Positions 1 to 6,884 of a DNA stretch of 12,978 nt are shown one piece after another. Where the stretch lies: contig JAEUSA010000047.1 of the NCBI GenBank assembly GCA_016788945.1, positions 1 through 12,978 on the forward strand, read 5' to 3'. Positions within the stretch are counted from its first letter, which is position 1; each line of letters starts with the position of its first letter. This stretch comes from Leptospiraceae bacterium. Its GTDB lineage: Bacteria > Spirochaetota > Leptospiria > Turneriellales > Turneriellaceae. A program made the position numbers and the translations under genes. Below the pieces are notes generated by a model. That model was not told where the DNA came from. It made no database searches and was given only the letters and a program-made list of their open reading frames with translations.

Positions 1-324
1 CGGTGTGCCGGTCATACCGAGGTAAGCTCTGAATGCATGATTTGAGTGCTTGCGCAGTCCTTTTTTCGCAGCCGCTTTAGTGCAAGCACAGTCGGCGCGG
101 GCAGGGCCGACGTAGTTCGCCGTGCACTCAGGGTATGGTCCGCCCGCCATATCGCCCATTGTCGTCCACGAACTGGCAAAGACATAGTAGTTATTCGTGA
201 ACTTTTCGCTTCCCCCCGGATTCTCGATTTTGTCGAGCAAACCAAAGTTGTTGCATGCCGGAGCGCTCAAAATCAATGCAGCGATAATCTTGATCCGTAG
301 GCCTTTGCCAATAGTCTGCATCAT
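1..324 (-). CDS. DUF1554-like lipoprotein, second tandem copy (3' end off window)
   Basis: This reading frame is open for 108 codons from an ATG at 324-322 (or the adjacent ATG at 321-319) to the window edge, so the gene is partial. The N-terminus has a basic stretch, a hydrophobic core and a lipobox ending SAPAC, with the lipidated Cys at residue 24. The mature part is a clear paralog of the gene just upstream: both begin CNN-GLLD-IENPG and share a YVF-SSW-GDMAG stretch, a RADC-CT-AA stretch and a GLRK motif. These segments resemble the start of the leptospiral DUF1554 domain, which has a C-type-lectin-like fold. The gap to the upstream stop codon is only 4 to 7 bases and the ribosome site overlaps that stop, so the two genes are co-translated. 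Function is unknown; a surface lipoprotein is inferred. Confidence 0.82.
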   Translation of the reverse strand, partial: MMQTIGKGLRIKIIAALILSAPACNNFGLLDKIENPGGSEKFTNNYYVFASSWTTMGDMAGGPYPECTANYVGPARADCACTKAAAKKGLRKHSNHAFRAYLGMTGTP

Positions 325-325
325 A

Positions 326-331
326 TCCTCA
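326..331 (-). promoter_or_regulatory. Shine-Dalgarno overlapping upstream stop codon
   Basis: On the minus strand this reads TGAGGA. The TGA is the stop of the first DUF1554-like lipoprotein, and the overlapping GAGGA is the ribosome site for the second copy, whose tandem ATG codons follow at 324 and 321. Termination and initiation therefore happen on the same few bases, which suggests translational coupling. Confidence 0.7.
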
Positions 332-1006
332 AGGCATTGAAAAACAAATGATGCGTTGGTCCACATCGCACGAAGACGTGCCGAATGCCGTCCAACCGGC
401 ATTTATCTGAGTGCGTTCTCCGGTGTTGTTGACGGGAGAAGTAACGGCACTCGAAGTCCAATTGGAACAGGTCGTACCGACTGTCCCTCCGGCTATTGTG
501 CCTGTCCATGCTTGCGATACACCATTATCTGCCTTCGTTTCAGAGTACCGAATCGGATTGGGCAGAGAAGGGGCATTATCAGCTGTATCGGTCAGCGTAT
601 TAAAGACAATCTGGCCCATGGTGTTGTACCAAGGCTCTGAACCAGGAGTTGTACATCCATTGGCGGGAGAATTCTGGATTCTACATTTGGCATCCCCGCC
701 GGTTAAGGATGTCGATAACCACGCCTTGAACTGGTGACCGCTGGATTTACGCAATCCGTTAGCCGCAGCGGAGCGTGTACATCCACAATCGGCTCGTTCG
801 GGGCCCGTTAAACCGTTACATTCTGAAAAAGGCACGCCAGCCATATCGCCCTTCACCATCCATGAGGAATAAAAAACATAGTTTTTAGTCGTAAACGTCT
901 CCGCTTTCCCCGCACCTGGATTCTCGATTTGATCCAACAACCCTAAATTATTACAGTTAAGGAACGGCAAGAACACCAGAGCAAGAACTAATCTGCTAAC
1001 CCTCAT
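329..1006 (-). CDS. DUF1554-like lipoprotein, first tandem copy
   Basis: A 225-residue secreted lipoprotein. Residues 1-18 form a signal peptide with a permissive spirochaete lipobox (FLNC, Cys18). The mature protein is rich in Cys (63, 74, 76, 108, 118, 180, 213, 221), Gly, Ser and Thr. The N-terminal half has SSW-x4-DMAG and ERADCGCTRSA followed by FKAWLS (93-98). The C-terminal half has AWTGT (166-170), CSNW (180-183), GWTAFGTSSC (204-213) and a final IICFSMP. That order matches my recollection of the leptospiral DUF1554 family, with its terminal YCF-type motif and C-type-lectin-like fold. The ATG at 1006 sits 4 bases after AGGAGG; an ATG at 1010 is too close to that site. Members of the family are presumed surface proteins, sometimes proposed as adhesins; no ligand can be read here. 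Confidence 0.85.
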   Translation of the reverse strand: MRVSRLVLALVFLPFLNCNNLGLLDQIENPGAGKAETFTTKNYVFYSSWMVKGDMAGVPFSECNGLTGPERADCGCTRSAAANGLRKSSGHQFKAWLSTSLTGGDAKCRIQNSPANGCTTPGSEPWYNTMGQIVFNTLTDTADNAPSLPNPIRYSETKADNGVSQAWTGTIAGGTVGTTCSNWTSSAVTSPVNNTGERTQINAGWTAFGTSSCDVDQRIICFSMP

Positions 1007-1010
1007 ACAT

Positions 1011-1017
1011 CCTCCTA
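1011..1017 (-). promoter_or_regulatory. Shine-Dalgarno overlapping upstream stop codon
   Basis: The minus strand reads TAGGAGG. TAG ends the outer-membrane beta-barrel gene and AGGAGG, a full consensus ribosome site, serves the first DUF1554-like lipoprotein. Spacing favours the ATG at 1006-1004 (4 bases) over the ATG at 1010-1008 (no spacer), which decides that start. Confidence 0.75.
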
Positions 1018-2136
1018 AAACACGACGCTCAATGCCAATGCGCCGCCAATGCCGTGCACAGGTTTAGAGTCATAGAGCATGCGGTACTCGGCTTCAATAC
1101 CTAATGCCAAGAACGAGAAGATCAGAAAATGGATGCCCGTGCGCGCCATGAAGAATGGATTTTTTACGTCCTGCGAAATAGAATTGAACGCGCCGCCACC
1201 GCAGTTGGTTGAGTTGCCGCAATTGCTATAGACTGCGAGACGGCCATAATAATAACCCGCACCGATGGCATTCGTCCAGCGCCAGCGTGGCGAAAGATCA
1301 AAATAGTAGCCAGCGGTGGCTGCGGCAGAGAGATAATCGAGATTTGTTTCATAAGGTGCGTTCTTGGCATTGGAGCGTATCGATGTGAACGAAGCAAAGA
1401 GGCCAACGTGTAAACGCCCGCGCAGGCGGTACATTGCGTAACCGCCGGCACCGGGTTCGGGTTTTATGCTCGCGTTGTCGCGGTTCACCAGCGGGTAAGA
1501 AGCCATCGGCGTGAGGGCAAAATTCCAGCTGATATCAGCCCAAGTCTTCGATTTTTCCGTTTTCTCGAGTTGAGTCTTTCCCTTTTTATCTTTGGCATCG
1601 GCGACGGCTTTGCCCTTTGCCTGCTGCTGTTCTAAAGCGACTTTGGTAATTTCGGCGACAATGTCGCCCGCGACCTTATCGGCTGCTTGAAATATGGTCG
1701 CGTCCACGCGGTTTTCGGTCGGCTCCATTTTGCGGAATTTGTCGGTTGAACCGAGTGAAATTTCTGTATGGATTTCGATTTCGTTCTCGGCTTTGTTGAA
1801 TGTGAAATTACCGTAAATCAGTATGTCAATGTCGGCCAAGCGGCAGATTTCGGCGGCTTCTTTGGGGCCGATTTTTCCCTTGTTTTTGGCGCGCACCTGT
1901 GCCACGATGGGTTCTACCTTGGCATTGTCGGCCTCGACGAATTCGAATTTTTTATGCATCGATTTGGTGATCGCTTCTTGCAGCGAACCCGGCATATATT
2001 CGAAGTTTTTGGTGCCGGTCTTATCTTCGTACTTAATAATTGCCACTCGGGCCATGTCAGAGGCTTTGGGCTTGTCTTCGGCGAGTAAGGCGATCGGTAA
2101 CAGGGAAAGGGAAACAAGGCTGAATAAGCGCTTCAT
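1015..2136 (-). CDS. Outer-membrane protein: FlgO/TolB-N/CsgG-like domain plus beta-barrel
   Basis: 373 residues in three parts. Residues 1-19 are a Sec signal peptide (cleavage likely after LLA). Residues 28-168 form an alpha/beta domain with the pattern ARVAIIKYEDKTGTKNFEY, a stretch on accumulating small helices, and AAEICRLADIDILIYGNF; this resembles the FlgO, TolB-N and CsgG nucleotide-free Rossmann-like fold found in periplasmic envelope proteins. A charged Lys/Gln linker (169-197) follows. Residues 198-373 alternate aromatic and small residues, as in transmembrane beta-strands, and end in VVF, the terminal Phe expected of a BAM-assembled barrel. AAGGGGG before the ATG supports the start. 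It is the first gene of the left operon and precedes two lipoproteins. The role is unknown; anchoring, secretion or assembly of those lipoproteins is inference. The 109 bases before it hold no convincing promoter. Confidence 0.85.
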   Translation of the reverse strand: MKRLFSLVSLSLLPIALLAEDKPKASDMARVAIIKYEDKTGTKNFEYMPGSLQEAITKSMHKKFEFVEADNAKVEPIVAQVRAKNKGKIGPKEAAEICRLADIDILIYGNFTFNKAENEIEIHTEISLGSTDKFRKMEPTENRVDATIFQAADKVAGDIVAEITKVALEQQQAKGKAVADAKDKKGKTQLEKTEKSKTWADISWNFALTPMASYPLVNRDNASIKPEPGAGGYAMYRLRGRLHVGLFASFTSIRSNAKNAPYETNLDYLSAAATAGYYFDLSPRWRWTNAIGAGYYYGRLAVYSNCGNSTNCGGGAFNSISQDVKNPFFMARTGIHFLIFSFLALGIEAEYRMLYDSKPVHGIGGALALSVVF

Positions 2137-2245
2137 ACCCCCTTGGACGGAGCAAAACGCTGCTTGTCAACAACAAGTATCGCTCCCGCGGAAAAACGGG
2201 GCCATTTTTTTTGTCCGCTCTGTCGTATACGGACGTCGGTACCCG

Positions 2246-4345
2246 TCAGCCCTGCAGGGCGCGCTCGGGTGTGACGGAAAAACGCAGCCAGCCCAGTTTG
2301 AATACTTTGCCCTCGCCGATCGGCAGCAGCAATACAAGGCCCATGACGACGAAAAATGCAAATCCTGCCCACACCCAGCGCACGAGGGGGTTGATCCACA
2401 ATTGCATCACCAGTTTGCCTTTTTCGTCGCCACCAAGCTGAACATACACATCGGTGAGAAATGTCGAGATAATCGCCGGCTCCGATGTGTTCTGCGAATC
2501 GGTGTAGCCACCCTCGCGAGAATTGTACATCGGGTACGTGCGGATTTCTGTCGTGTCGCGGCCGATGAGCCGGTTGTCGCGGTAGACCGCAATGGTTACC
2601 ATGCGGGTGCCGTAAAGCGGTGCCCGGTCAGCTTTGTTGGCGGTATCGGTATGGATCATTTTTTCTTCGTAGTTTTCTACGTGAATGGTATAACCCGCGA
2701 AACTCTGCGCTTCGCCCGGGTTGAGTATCAGCCTCGCTTCGGTACCGAACGCGAGACCGGCGAAACCCGAAAACAGAATGGCGAGCGCGATGTGCACCAT
2801 GTAGCCCAAAAAGCGGCGTTTATTCTGCAGCAGAGTCATCGCCAGTGCCACTAAGAAAAACTCGCGCGTGTATCTGAAGCGGCTCAGTGCCGCACGCAGC
2901 CATTCTTCAAGTGCGCCGGCGATGACGAAGGCGGCGATAGCAAAGGTGATAATCGCCATAATACGTGCCGAGTTCCATTGTGCGTTTATTCCGCCGACGA
3001 TGAAAAAAGCAAAAGTACCGGTGATCAAGAGCGCCACAAAAGGATAACGCGCGTTTCGGGCGAGCGTTGACCACGTCGTGACGCGCCAAGCGAGCAGGGG
3101 GCCCAGACCTGTCAGAAACAGGATCACGATACCCATCGGGCCCATAAATTTATTGAACCACTCGGCCGTGACCGATTCGCGGTGCCCTGAAATCCATTCG
3201 CTGATCGTCGGATACATCGTGCCGAAAAAGATGATGAACAGCGAGGCAAGCAATAGCACGTTGTTGAATAAAAACCCCACTTCGCGGCTCATCAGCGATT
3301 CGATCGGTTGTGCTGATTTGAGCAGGTCGTAGCGCTTGACGATTGCGTAAATGCAGAATGCCATAGTGATGACGATGAAGCCGAGAAAAAACCAGCCAAG
3401 GTTTGACTGTGCAAAGGCATGCACCGATTGCACAACACCCGAACGTGTCAGCGCGGTGCCGACGACGGTCATGATAAACGAAATCGAGACCAGCACCATG
3501 TTCCACACCTTGAGCATGCCGCGCCGTTCTTGGACAATTATCGAATGCAGAAAGGCAGTCGCGGTAAGCCAGGGCATCAACGATGCATTCTCCACCGGAT
3601 CCCACGCCCAGTAACCGCCCCAGCCGAGCTCTTCGTACGCCCATTTGCCGCCGAGCAAAATGCCGACACCGAGAAAAAACCAGCTGAACAGTGTCCAGCG
3701 GCGCACATACTTCAGCCACGCGGTCTGTGCCTTGCCCGATAACAGGGCAGACATGGCGATAGCAAATGGTACGGCGAACGCCACATAACCAAAATACAGA
3801 ATGGGTGGATGAATAATCATTGCCCAATGCTGCAACAGCGGGTTGAGGCCACGCCCTTCGGCATGCGCAAAAAGTTTTTCGCCGTCTTGAAAAACACGAA
3901 AGGGATCTGACCCAGGAGAGAAGCAGCCGATCGCCGTGAAAAACAGGGACAACGACATGAGAATGGCGATCATATAGCCTTCGAGTGCGGGTTCGGCCCG
4001 GCGCATGTGACGCACGGCGAAATACGAGAAAATGACAACGAGGAAATTCCACCACAGCATCGAACCTGCTTGGCCCGCCCACAGCGAAGTAAACCGATAG
4101 AACAGTGGCAGCTGCAGGTTAACGTGCTCGGCAACGTAAACGATCGAAAAATCTGCCGAGACGAGCATGTAGAGCAGAAGCGTTGTCGCGAGCGTGACCG
4201 CAATCAGGTGCAGTTCAAGCGACGAGCGCGCCGCTGACAAATAGCGCGGATTTTCCGGGCGGCGCAGATGGGCGATGGCCATAAACACCGCGTACGCCCC
4301 GGTCGCGAGCATCAGGTTGAAGACTACGGAGCCGAGAAGATGCAT
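2246..4345 (-). CDS. ccmF: Cytochrome c-type biogenesis protein CcmF (haem lyase subunit)
   Basis: A 699-residue polytopic inner-membrane protein, a little longer than E. coli CcmF (about 650). CcmF receives haem from holo-CcmE and helps ligate it to the CXXCH motif of apocytochrome c on the periplasmic side. The tryptophan-rich WWD loop is plain at residues 232-260 (GGKWAYEELGWGGYWAWDP, then VENASLMPWL). Four histidines sit where the family has them: His179 in MIIHPPILYFGY, His267 in FLHSI, His309 in SVHAF and His518 in GYMVHIALA; in E. coli these ligate the structural and the transferred haem. A periplasmic soluble stretch (about 531-655) precedes the last transmembrane helix. The ATG overlaps the upstream stop as TAATG, so it is translationally coupled. 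No ccmA-E, G, H or ccmI genes are nearby, so its partners must lie elsewhere. Confidence 0.97.
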   Translation of the reverse strand: MHLLGSVVFNLMLATGAYAVFMAIAHLRRPENPRYLSAARSSLELHLIAVTLATTLLLYMLVSADFSIVYVAEHVNLQLPLFYRFTSLWAGQAGSMLWWNFLVVIFSYFAVRHMRRAEPALEGYMIAILMSLSLFFTAIGCFSPGSDPFRVFQDGEKLFAHAEGRGLNPLLQHWAMIIHPPILYFGYVAFAVPFAIAMSALLSGKAQTAWLKYVRRWTLFSWFFLGVGILLGGKWAYEELGWGGYWAWDPVENASLMPWLTATAFLHSIIVQERRGMLKVWNMVLVSISFIMTVVGTALTRSGVVQSVHAFAQSNLGWFFLGFIVITMAFCIYAIVKRYDLLKSAQPIESLMSREVGFLFNNVLLLASLFIIFFGTMYPTISEWISGHRESVTAEWFNKFMGPMGIVILFLTGLGPLLAWRVTTWSTLARNARYPFVALLITGTFAFFIVGGINAQWNSARIMAIITFAIAAFVIAGALEEWLRAALSRFRYTREFFLVALAMTLLQNKRRFLGYMVHIALAILFSGFAGLAFGTEARLILNPGEAQSFAGYTIHVENYEEKMIHTDTANKADRAPLYGTRMVTIAVYRDNRLIGRDTTEIRTYPMYNSREGGYTDSQNTSEPAIISTFLTDVYVQLGGDEKGKLVMQLWINPLVRWVWAGFAFFVVMGLVLLLPIGEGKVFKLGWLRFSVTPERALQG

Positions 4346-4851
4346 TAGTCTCTACCTTCGATGATGGCGCCGAAACCGGCGAATTCCTGCGGCGGCCTTG
4401 CATTCCACTGCAGTTCGACTTTGAGTTCACCGACAAATTCTTCGAGGTACGAGGCAATGACCCGTGCGCGCAGGTTGGCCAGCCGAGTATTGCTGCCCTT
4501 CATGCTGCCGGGTGAGTCACCGAGGCCTGATATGCGCAGGCTCTGGCCGGGTTTGAGACCCATTTTGCGCAAAGCGCGCCGCGCAGAAGCCGATAGCTTG
4601 ATGGAATCTTTTTTGAATTCGATCTTGAGCAGTACTCTGTTCTGATCGATTTTTATTTCCATATCGGATGGCATACCCGCAGGTGCTGCCGCCCGACTCT
4701 GCACGCCCACGCGGCCCGCAGCCGGCGTCGTGCTTTTGTGCGTCTCAATGCGCTTCGGTGTAATCAATACCGGTTCAGAAGACAACACTTCTTCTGCGCC
4801 GAGCGCGCTCGCGAGTGTGAGCGCCGCGATCATTATGCAGAGTTTTTTCAC
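4345..4851 (-). CDS. Small periplasmic OmpA/MotB-like protein
   Basis: 168 residues. A signal peptide (1-19, cleavage after ALGA) is followed by a low-complexity Pro/Ala/Thr region and a compact domain at 66-150. That domain carries the OmpA-C signature in reduced form: a beta-strand with IEFKKDS, a helix, RISGLGD (Asp112), then NTRLANLRARVIASYLEE (121-138), matching the family pattern N-x2-L-S-x2-R-A-x2-V-x2-Y-L. Asp112 and Arg128 correspond to the residues that hold meso-diaminopimelate, so peptidoglycan contact is plausible. The domain is shorter than usual (about 80 rather than 100 or more residues). The start is GTG (4851-4849), overlapping the upstream TGA as GTGA, with GGTGG upstream. 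It sits between a lipoprotein gene and ccmF. Function is unknown; a stabilising or anchoring role in the envelope is inference. Confidence 0.78.
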   Translation of the reverse strand: MKKLCIMIAALTLASALGAEEVLSSEPVLITPKRIETHKSTTPAAGRVGVQSRAAAPAGMPSDMEIKIDQNRVLLKIEFKKDSIKLSASARRALRKMGLKPGQSLRISGLGDSPGSMKGSNTRLANLRARVIASYLEEFVGELKVELQWNARPPQEFAGFGAIIEGRD

Positions 4852-6809
4852 CGGACCACCTCCACGGTATAACGACCTGCCGGGGCATCGGCGGGGATTT
4901 CAAAATTTCCTTTATATTCAAAGCCGCCATCGATTGCGGTCTTTTCGAGTGGTATCGTCTGCAACGTCTCACCGCCCGCGCTACGCAACCTTGCCCTGAG
5001 CTGCATATCGCGTTCGTCAAAATAACTTACGGGGTATGCTTTGGCCGGTTCTGCCAGCGGTGTGCGCATCAGCTTTTTCCACTTTTTGAGATTCGCCAGC
5101 GGAAATTTATATTCTTTCGGCTGGCCGTTCAAGGTTTCGGTGATGATCAGCGTCGTGCCGCCTTCAAACAGAATTTGGCCGGGGCTGGCTTTGATAAAGG
5201 TTTGTCCCGGGGCAAGCGTTGTTTCGCTGAGGTCGACCTTGAACAACAGGTCACCTTTTTCGGCGCGCACCGTGTATGCTAACTTCTGCATCGCATCGCT
5301 GCCGTTCTGGTGCCACAAGTATATCAGAATTTCGCCGGTGTCTGCATTGGTAATAAACACAGCGGGTTCTCTCTTCTGCAGGTAGGCGCCGAATTCTGTC
5401 GCAATAATTTGCGTTTTACCCGCAGCGACTTCTGCAGGGTTCCACCATAAAATCACTGCCGAATCGCCGGTGACCCGGCGCGCCGAGTTGATGGCGTAAT
5501 CCCAAACCGATTTGATCGCTTCGGGCCAGTTTGCGAATGCCACGCGATCGGGGGGGACAATATCTTTACCGATCAAAATGTTCTGCAACGCGGGTTCTTT
5601 GCTCGCGCTGCCCTTGGCGCGGTCGACATCAAAAATCTGCCACATCGCCGAAGCCGTGGGCGTGAACTCGACCTCGCTGCGGTAGAGTTGTGTCATGTCG
5701 CCCGTCGGCAACAGAAACGGCACACCGTCGTTTGCTCCTGCCCAGGTATCGAGCAGCAGGCGTATGCCTACGCTGCGGCGTTTACCCGAACGGTTTTTAA
5801 TTTCATAGGCGATGCGCGTTTTGATACGATTATCAGCAGATTCAGGCGAGATAATCTGGCGGATTGTGATTCCCGTGCGCCCTATAGCTGCTTCATAGAG
5901 CAATTGACCGGCCTCGTTCTTGAACGGTTTACCGCGTAATTTCTCGAAGCGGTAATCGGTGCCGTCGACACGCACTGTGGTAAATGTCGTGCCGATGCCG
6001 TCGGGCAATGTGCCGTTGGGGTGACCATATAATAGATCAAATTTTTTCCCGGCGTATTCGCCGCCAACGGTGAATTGTCCGTTAGCGGACAATGCCACCT
6101 CGCTGCCGAAATCTCCATTTTTGGCGCTGCTTGAAAGCGCCGCCTTGCGAAATTTCAAATGCGCATCGGCATAGGCGTCGCGTGTTGTCGGTTGTGTGCG
6201 CAGTGTATATTCAGCGGGATTAATAGTGAGTTCAGATTTCTGCGGCAGCGCAAAACGTCGCGCGAGTTCAGCGAGCAATTCGGCCGCGTAGTACTGGCTC
6301 GTAATACGAATACGGTTTTTGGCAGGCTCGGTGGTCGCGGAGTTTACGCGTATCTCGGCGGTGATTTTTCCTCCGCTGAAAACGACGTTTTCGGGTGCAA
6401 GCGCGAGGTCTTTGCTATCTGCTTCGAGTACGAACGGTGCCTTCGCCGGGCAATCGCCTGAAATGAGCAAGGGGGTGGTAAAACCGCCGACGGTGCGCAA
6501 TGTCTCAGACGGTTCGCTCACCGTCAGGTTGCACGAGAGTGGGGGGTGTTGCGCCAGAAAATCTTCAGCGAGTTTTTTATTGGCGGCGTTCGAGGTAATG
6601 TCGCTTTCGCGTTTGAAAAGTTCTTGGAAATCAGACAGCAGCGCGGCGTAGAGTGCGCTCTCGGTGCTGCCTTTTGCCCGCAGCTCTTCGCCGCGCGCAA
6701 TAAGCGATGGGAAGTCTTTCTTACCGTCTTTTGACTGGCCGGTACCGCAGGCAGTGCTGATCCACACGAGTAAAAAGAGGCCTGCCTGCATTCTCGATCG
6801 GGTGCGCAT
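4848..6809 (-). CDS. Large lipoprotein with beta-rich extracellular domains
   Basis: 653 residues from the ATG at 6809. The N-terminus is basic, then hydrophobic, with a lipobox ISTAC (Cys21), so it is probably lipidated. Residues 38-90 are helical. Residues 92-172 look like an Ig-type beta-sandwich. The middle (about 235-477) has the pattern seen in various secreted bacterial proteins: a central LLLDTWAGANDGVPFLLP and a later DSAVILWWNPAEVAAGKTQ strand. The last 60 residues (about 596-653) resemble an Ig- or macroglobulin-like strand set ending in PADAPAGRYTVEVV. No catalytic motif is visible. A GTG 17 codons further upstream (6860) also opens the frame, but it would add a hydrophilic, Cys-containing stretch before the signal peptide. 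No good Shine-Dalgarno supports any start. First gene of the operon that ends in ccmF; function not recognised. Confidence 0.8.
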   Translation of the reverse strand: MRTRSRMQAGLFLLVWISTACGTGQSKDGKKDFPSLIARGEELRAKGSTESALYAALLSDFQELFKRESDITSNAANKKLAEDFLAQHPPLSCNLTVSEPSETLRTVGGFTTPLLISGDCPAKAPFVLEADSKDLALAPENVVFSGGKITAEIRVNSATTEPAKNRIRITSQYYAAELLAELARRFALPQKSELTINPAEYTLRTQPTTRDAYADAHLKFRKAALSSSAKNGDFGSEVALSANGQFTVGGEYAGKKFDLLYGHPNGTLPDGIGTTFTTVRVDGTDYRFEKLRGKPFKNEAGQLLYEAAIGRTGITIRQIISPESADNRIKTRIAYEIKNRSGKRRSVGIRLLLDTWAGANDGVPFLLPTGDMTQLYRSEVEFTPTASAMWQIFDVDRAKGSASKEPALQNILIGKDIVPPDRVAFANWPEAIKSVWDYAINSARRVTGDSAVILWWNPAEVAAGKTQIIATEFGAYLQKREPAVFITNADTGEILIYLWHQNGSDAMQKLAYTVRAEKGDLLFKVDLSETTLAPGQTFIKASPGQILFEGGTTLIITETLNGQPKEYKFPLANLKKWKKLMRTPLAEPAKAYPVSYFDERDMQLRARLRSAGGETLQTIPLEKTAIDGGFEYKGNFEIPADAPAGRYTVEVVR

Positions 6810-6884
6810 GGTGTTAAGTACCGTCTTCGAGATATAGTGACAATCACATGCTTGTCGCACTGTGCTTAAGGCAAAGCGAGGTTC
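6810..6884. promoter_or_regulatory. Divergent intergenic region, probable shared promoter area
   Basis: These 75 bases separate the divergent starts of the large lipoprotein (left) and the cyclic-nucleotide-binding kinase (right), so at least one promoter is expected here. On the minus strand GCGACA and TATATC, 16 bases apart, make a weak sigma70-like match just before the lipoprotein ATG. Two small dyads are present: GTGACAATCAC (6837-6847) next to that -10 match, and GCACTGTGC (6857-6865). The plus-strand gene has GAGG at 6878-6881 as its ribosome site. No plus-strand promoter stands out. All promoter calls are weak. Confidence 0.4.

Noticed and set aside
2185..2212. Terminator-like CCCG/CGGG stem followed by eight T on the plus strand
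   Set aside because: The stem is only 4 bp, four bases separate it from the T-run, and no plus-strand gene lies upstream to terminate. On the minus strand, where the genes are, the run is A.
2137..2245. Possible minus-strand promoter (TTGACA at 2169-2164) before the outer-membrane barrel gene
   Set aside because: No -10 lies at 16-18 bases from it, so I could not support a promoter. The gene may have its own promoter or be read through from ccmF.
1823..2854. 343-residue plus-strand open frame
   Set aside because: It lies antisense across the barrel gene and the ccmF 3' end, which have strong family signatures; its protein is of low quality with no recognisable motif.
3150..4082. 310-residue minus-strand open frame within ccmF
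   Set aside because: It is a different frame of the same bases as the WWD-domain region of CcmF; composition is Arg/Cys/His rich, typical of a shadow frame.
6837..6847. CRP binding site
   Set aside because: The half-sites GTGA and TCAC are only 3 bases apart, while the CRP consensus needs 6; kept only as an unassigned dyad.
6810..6860. Longer lipoprotein starting at the GTG at 6860
   Set aside because: It would put 17 hydrophilic residues, two of them Cys, before the signal peptide, has no ribosome site, and would remove most of the divergent intergenic region.
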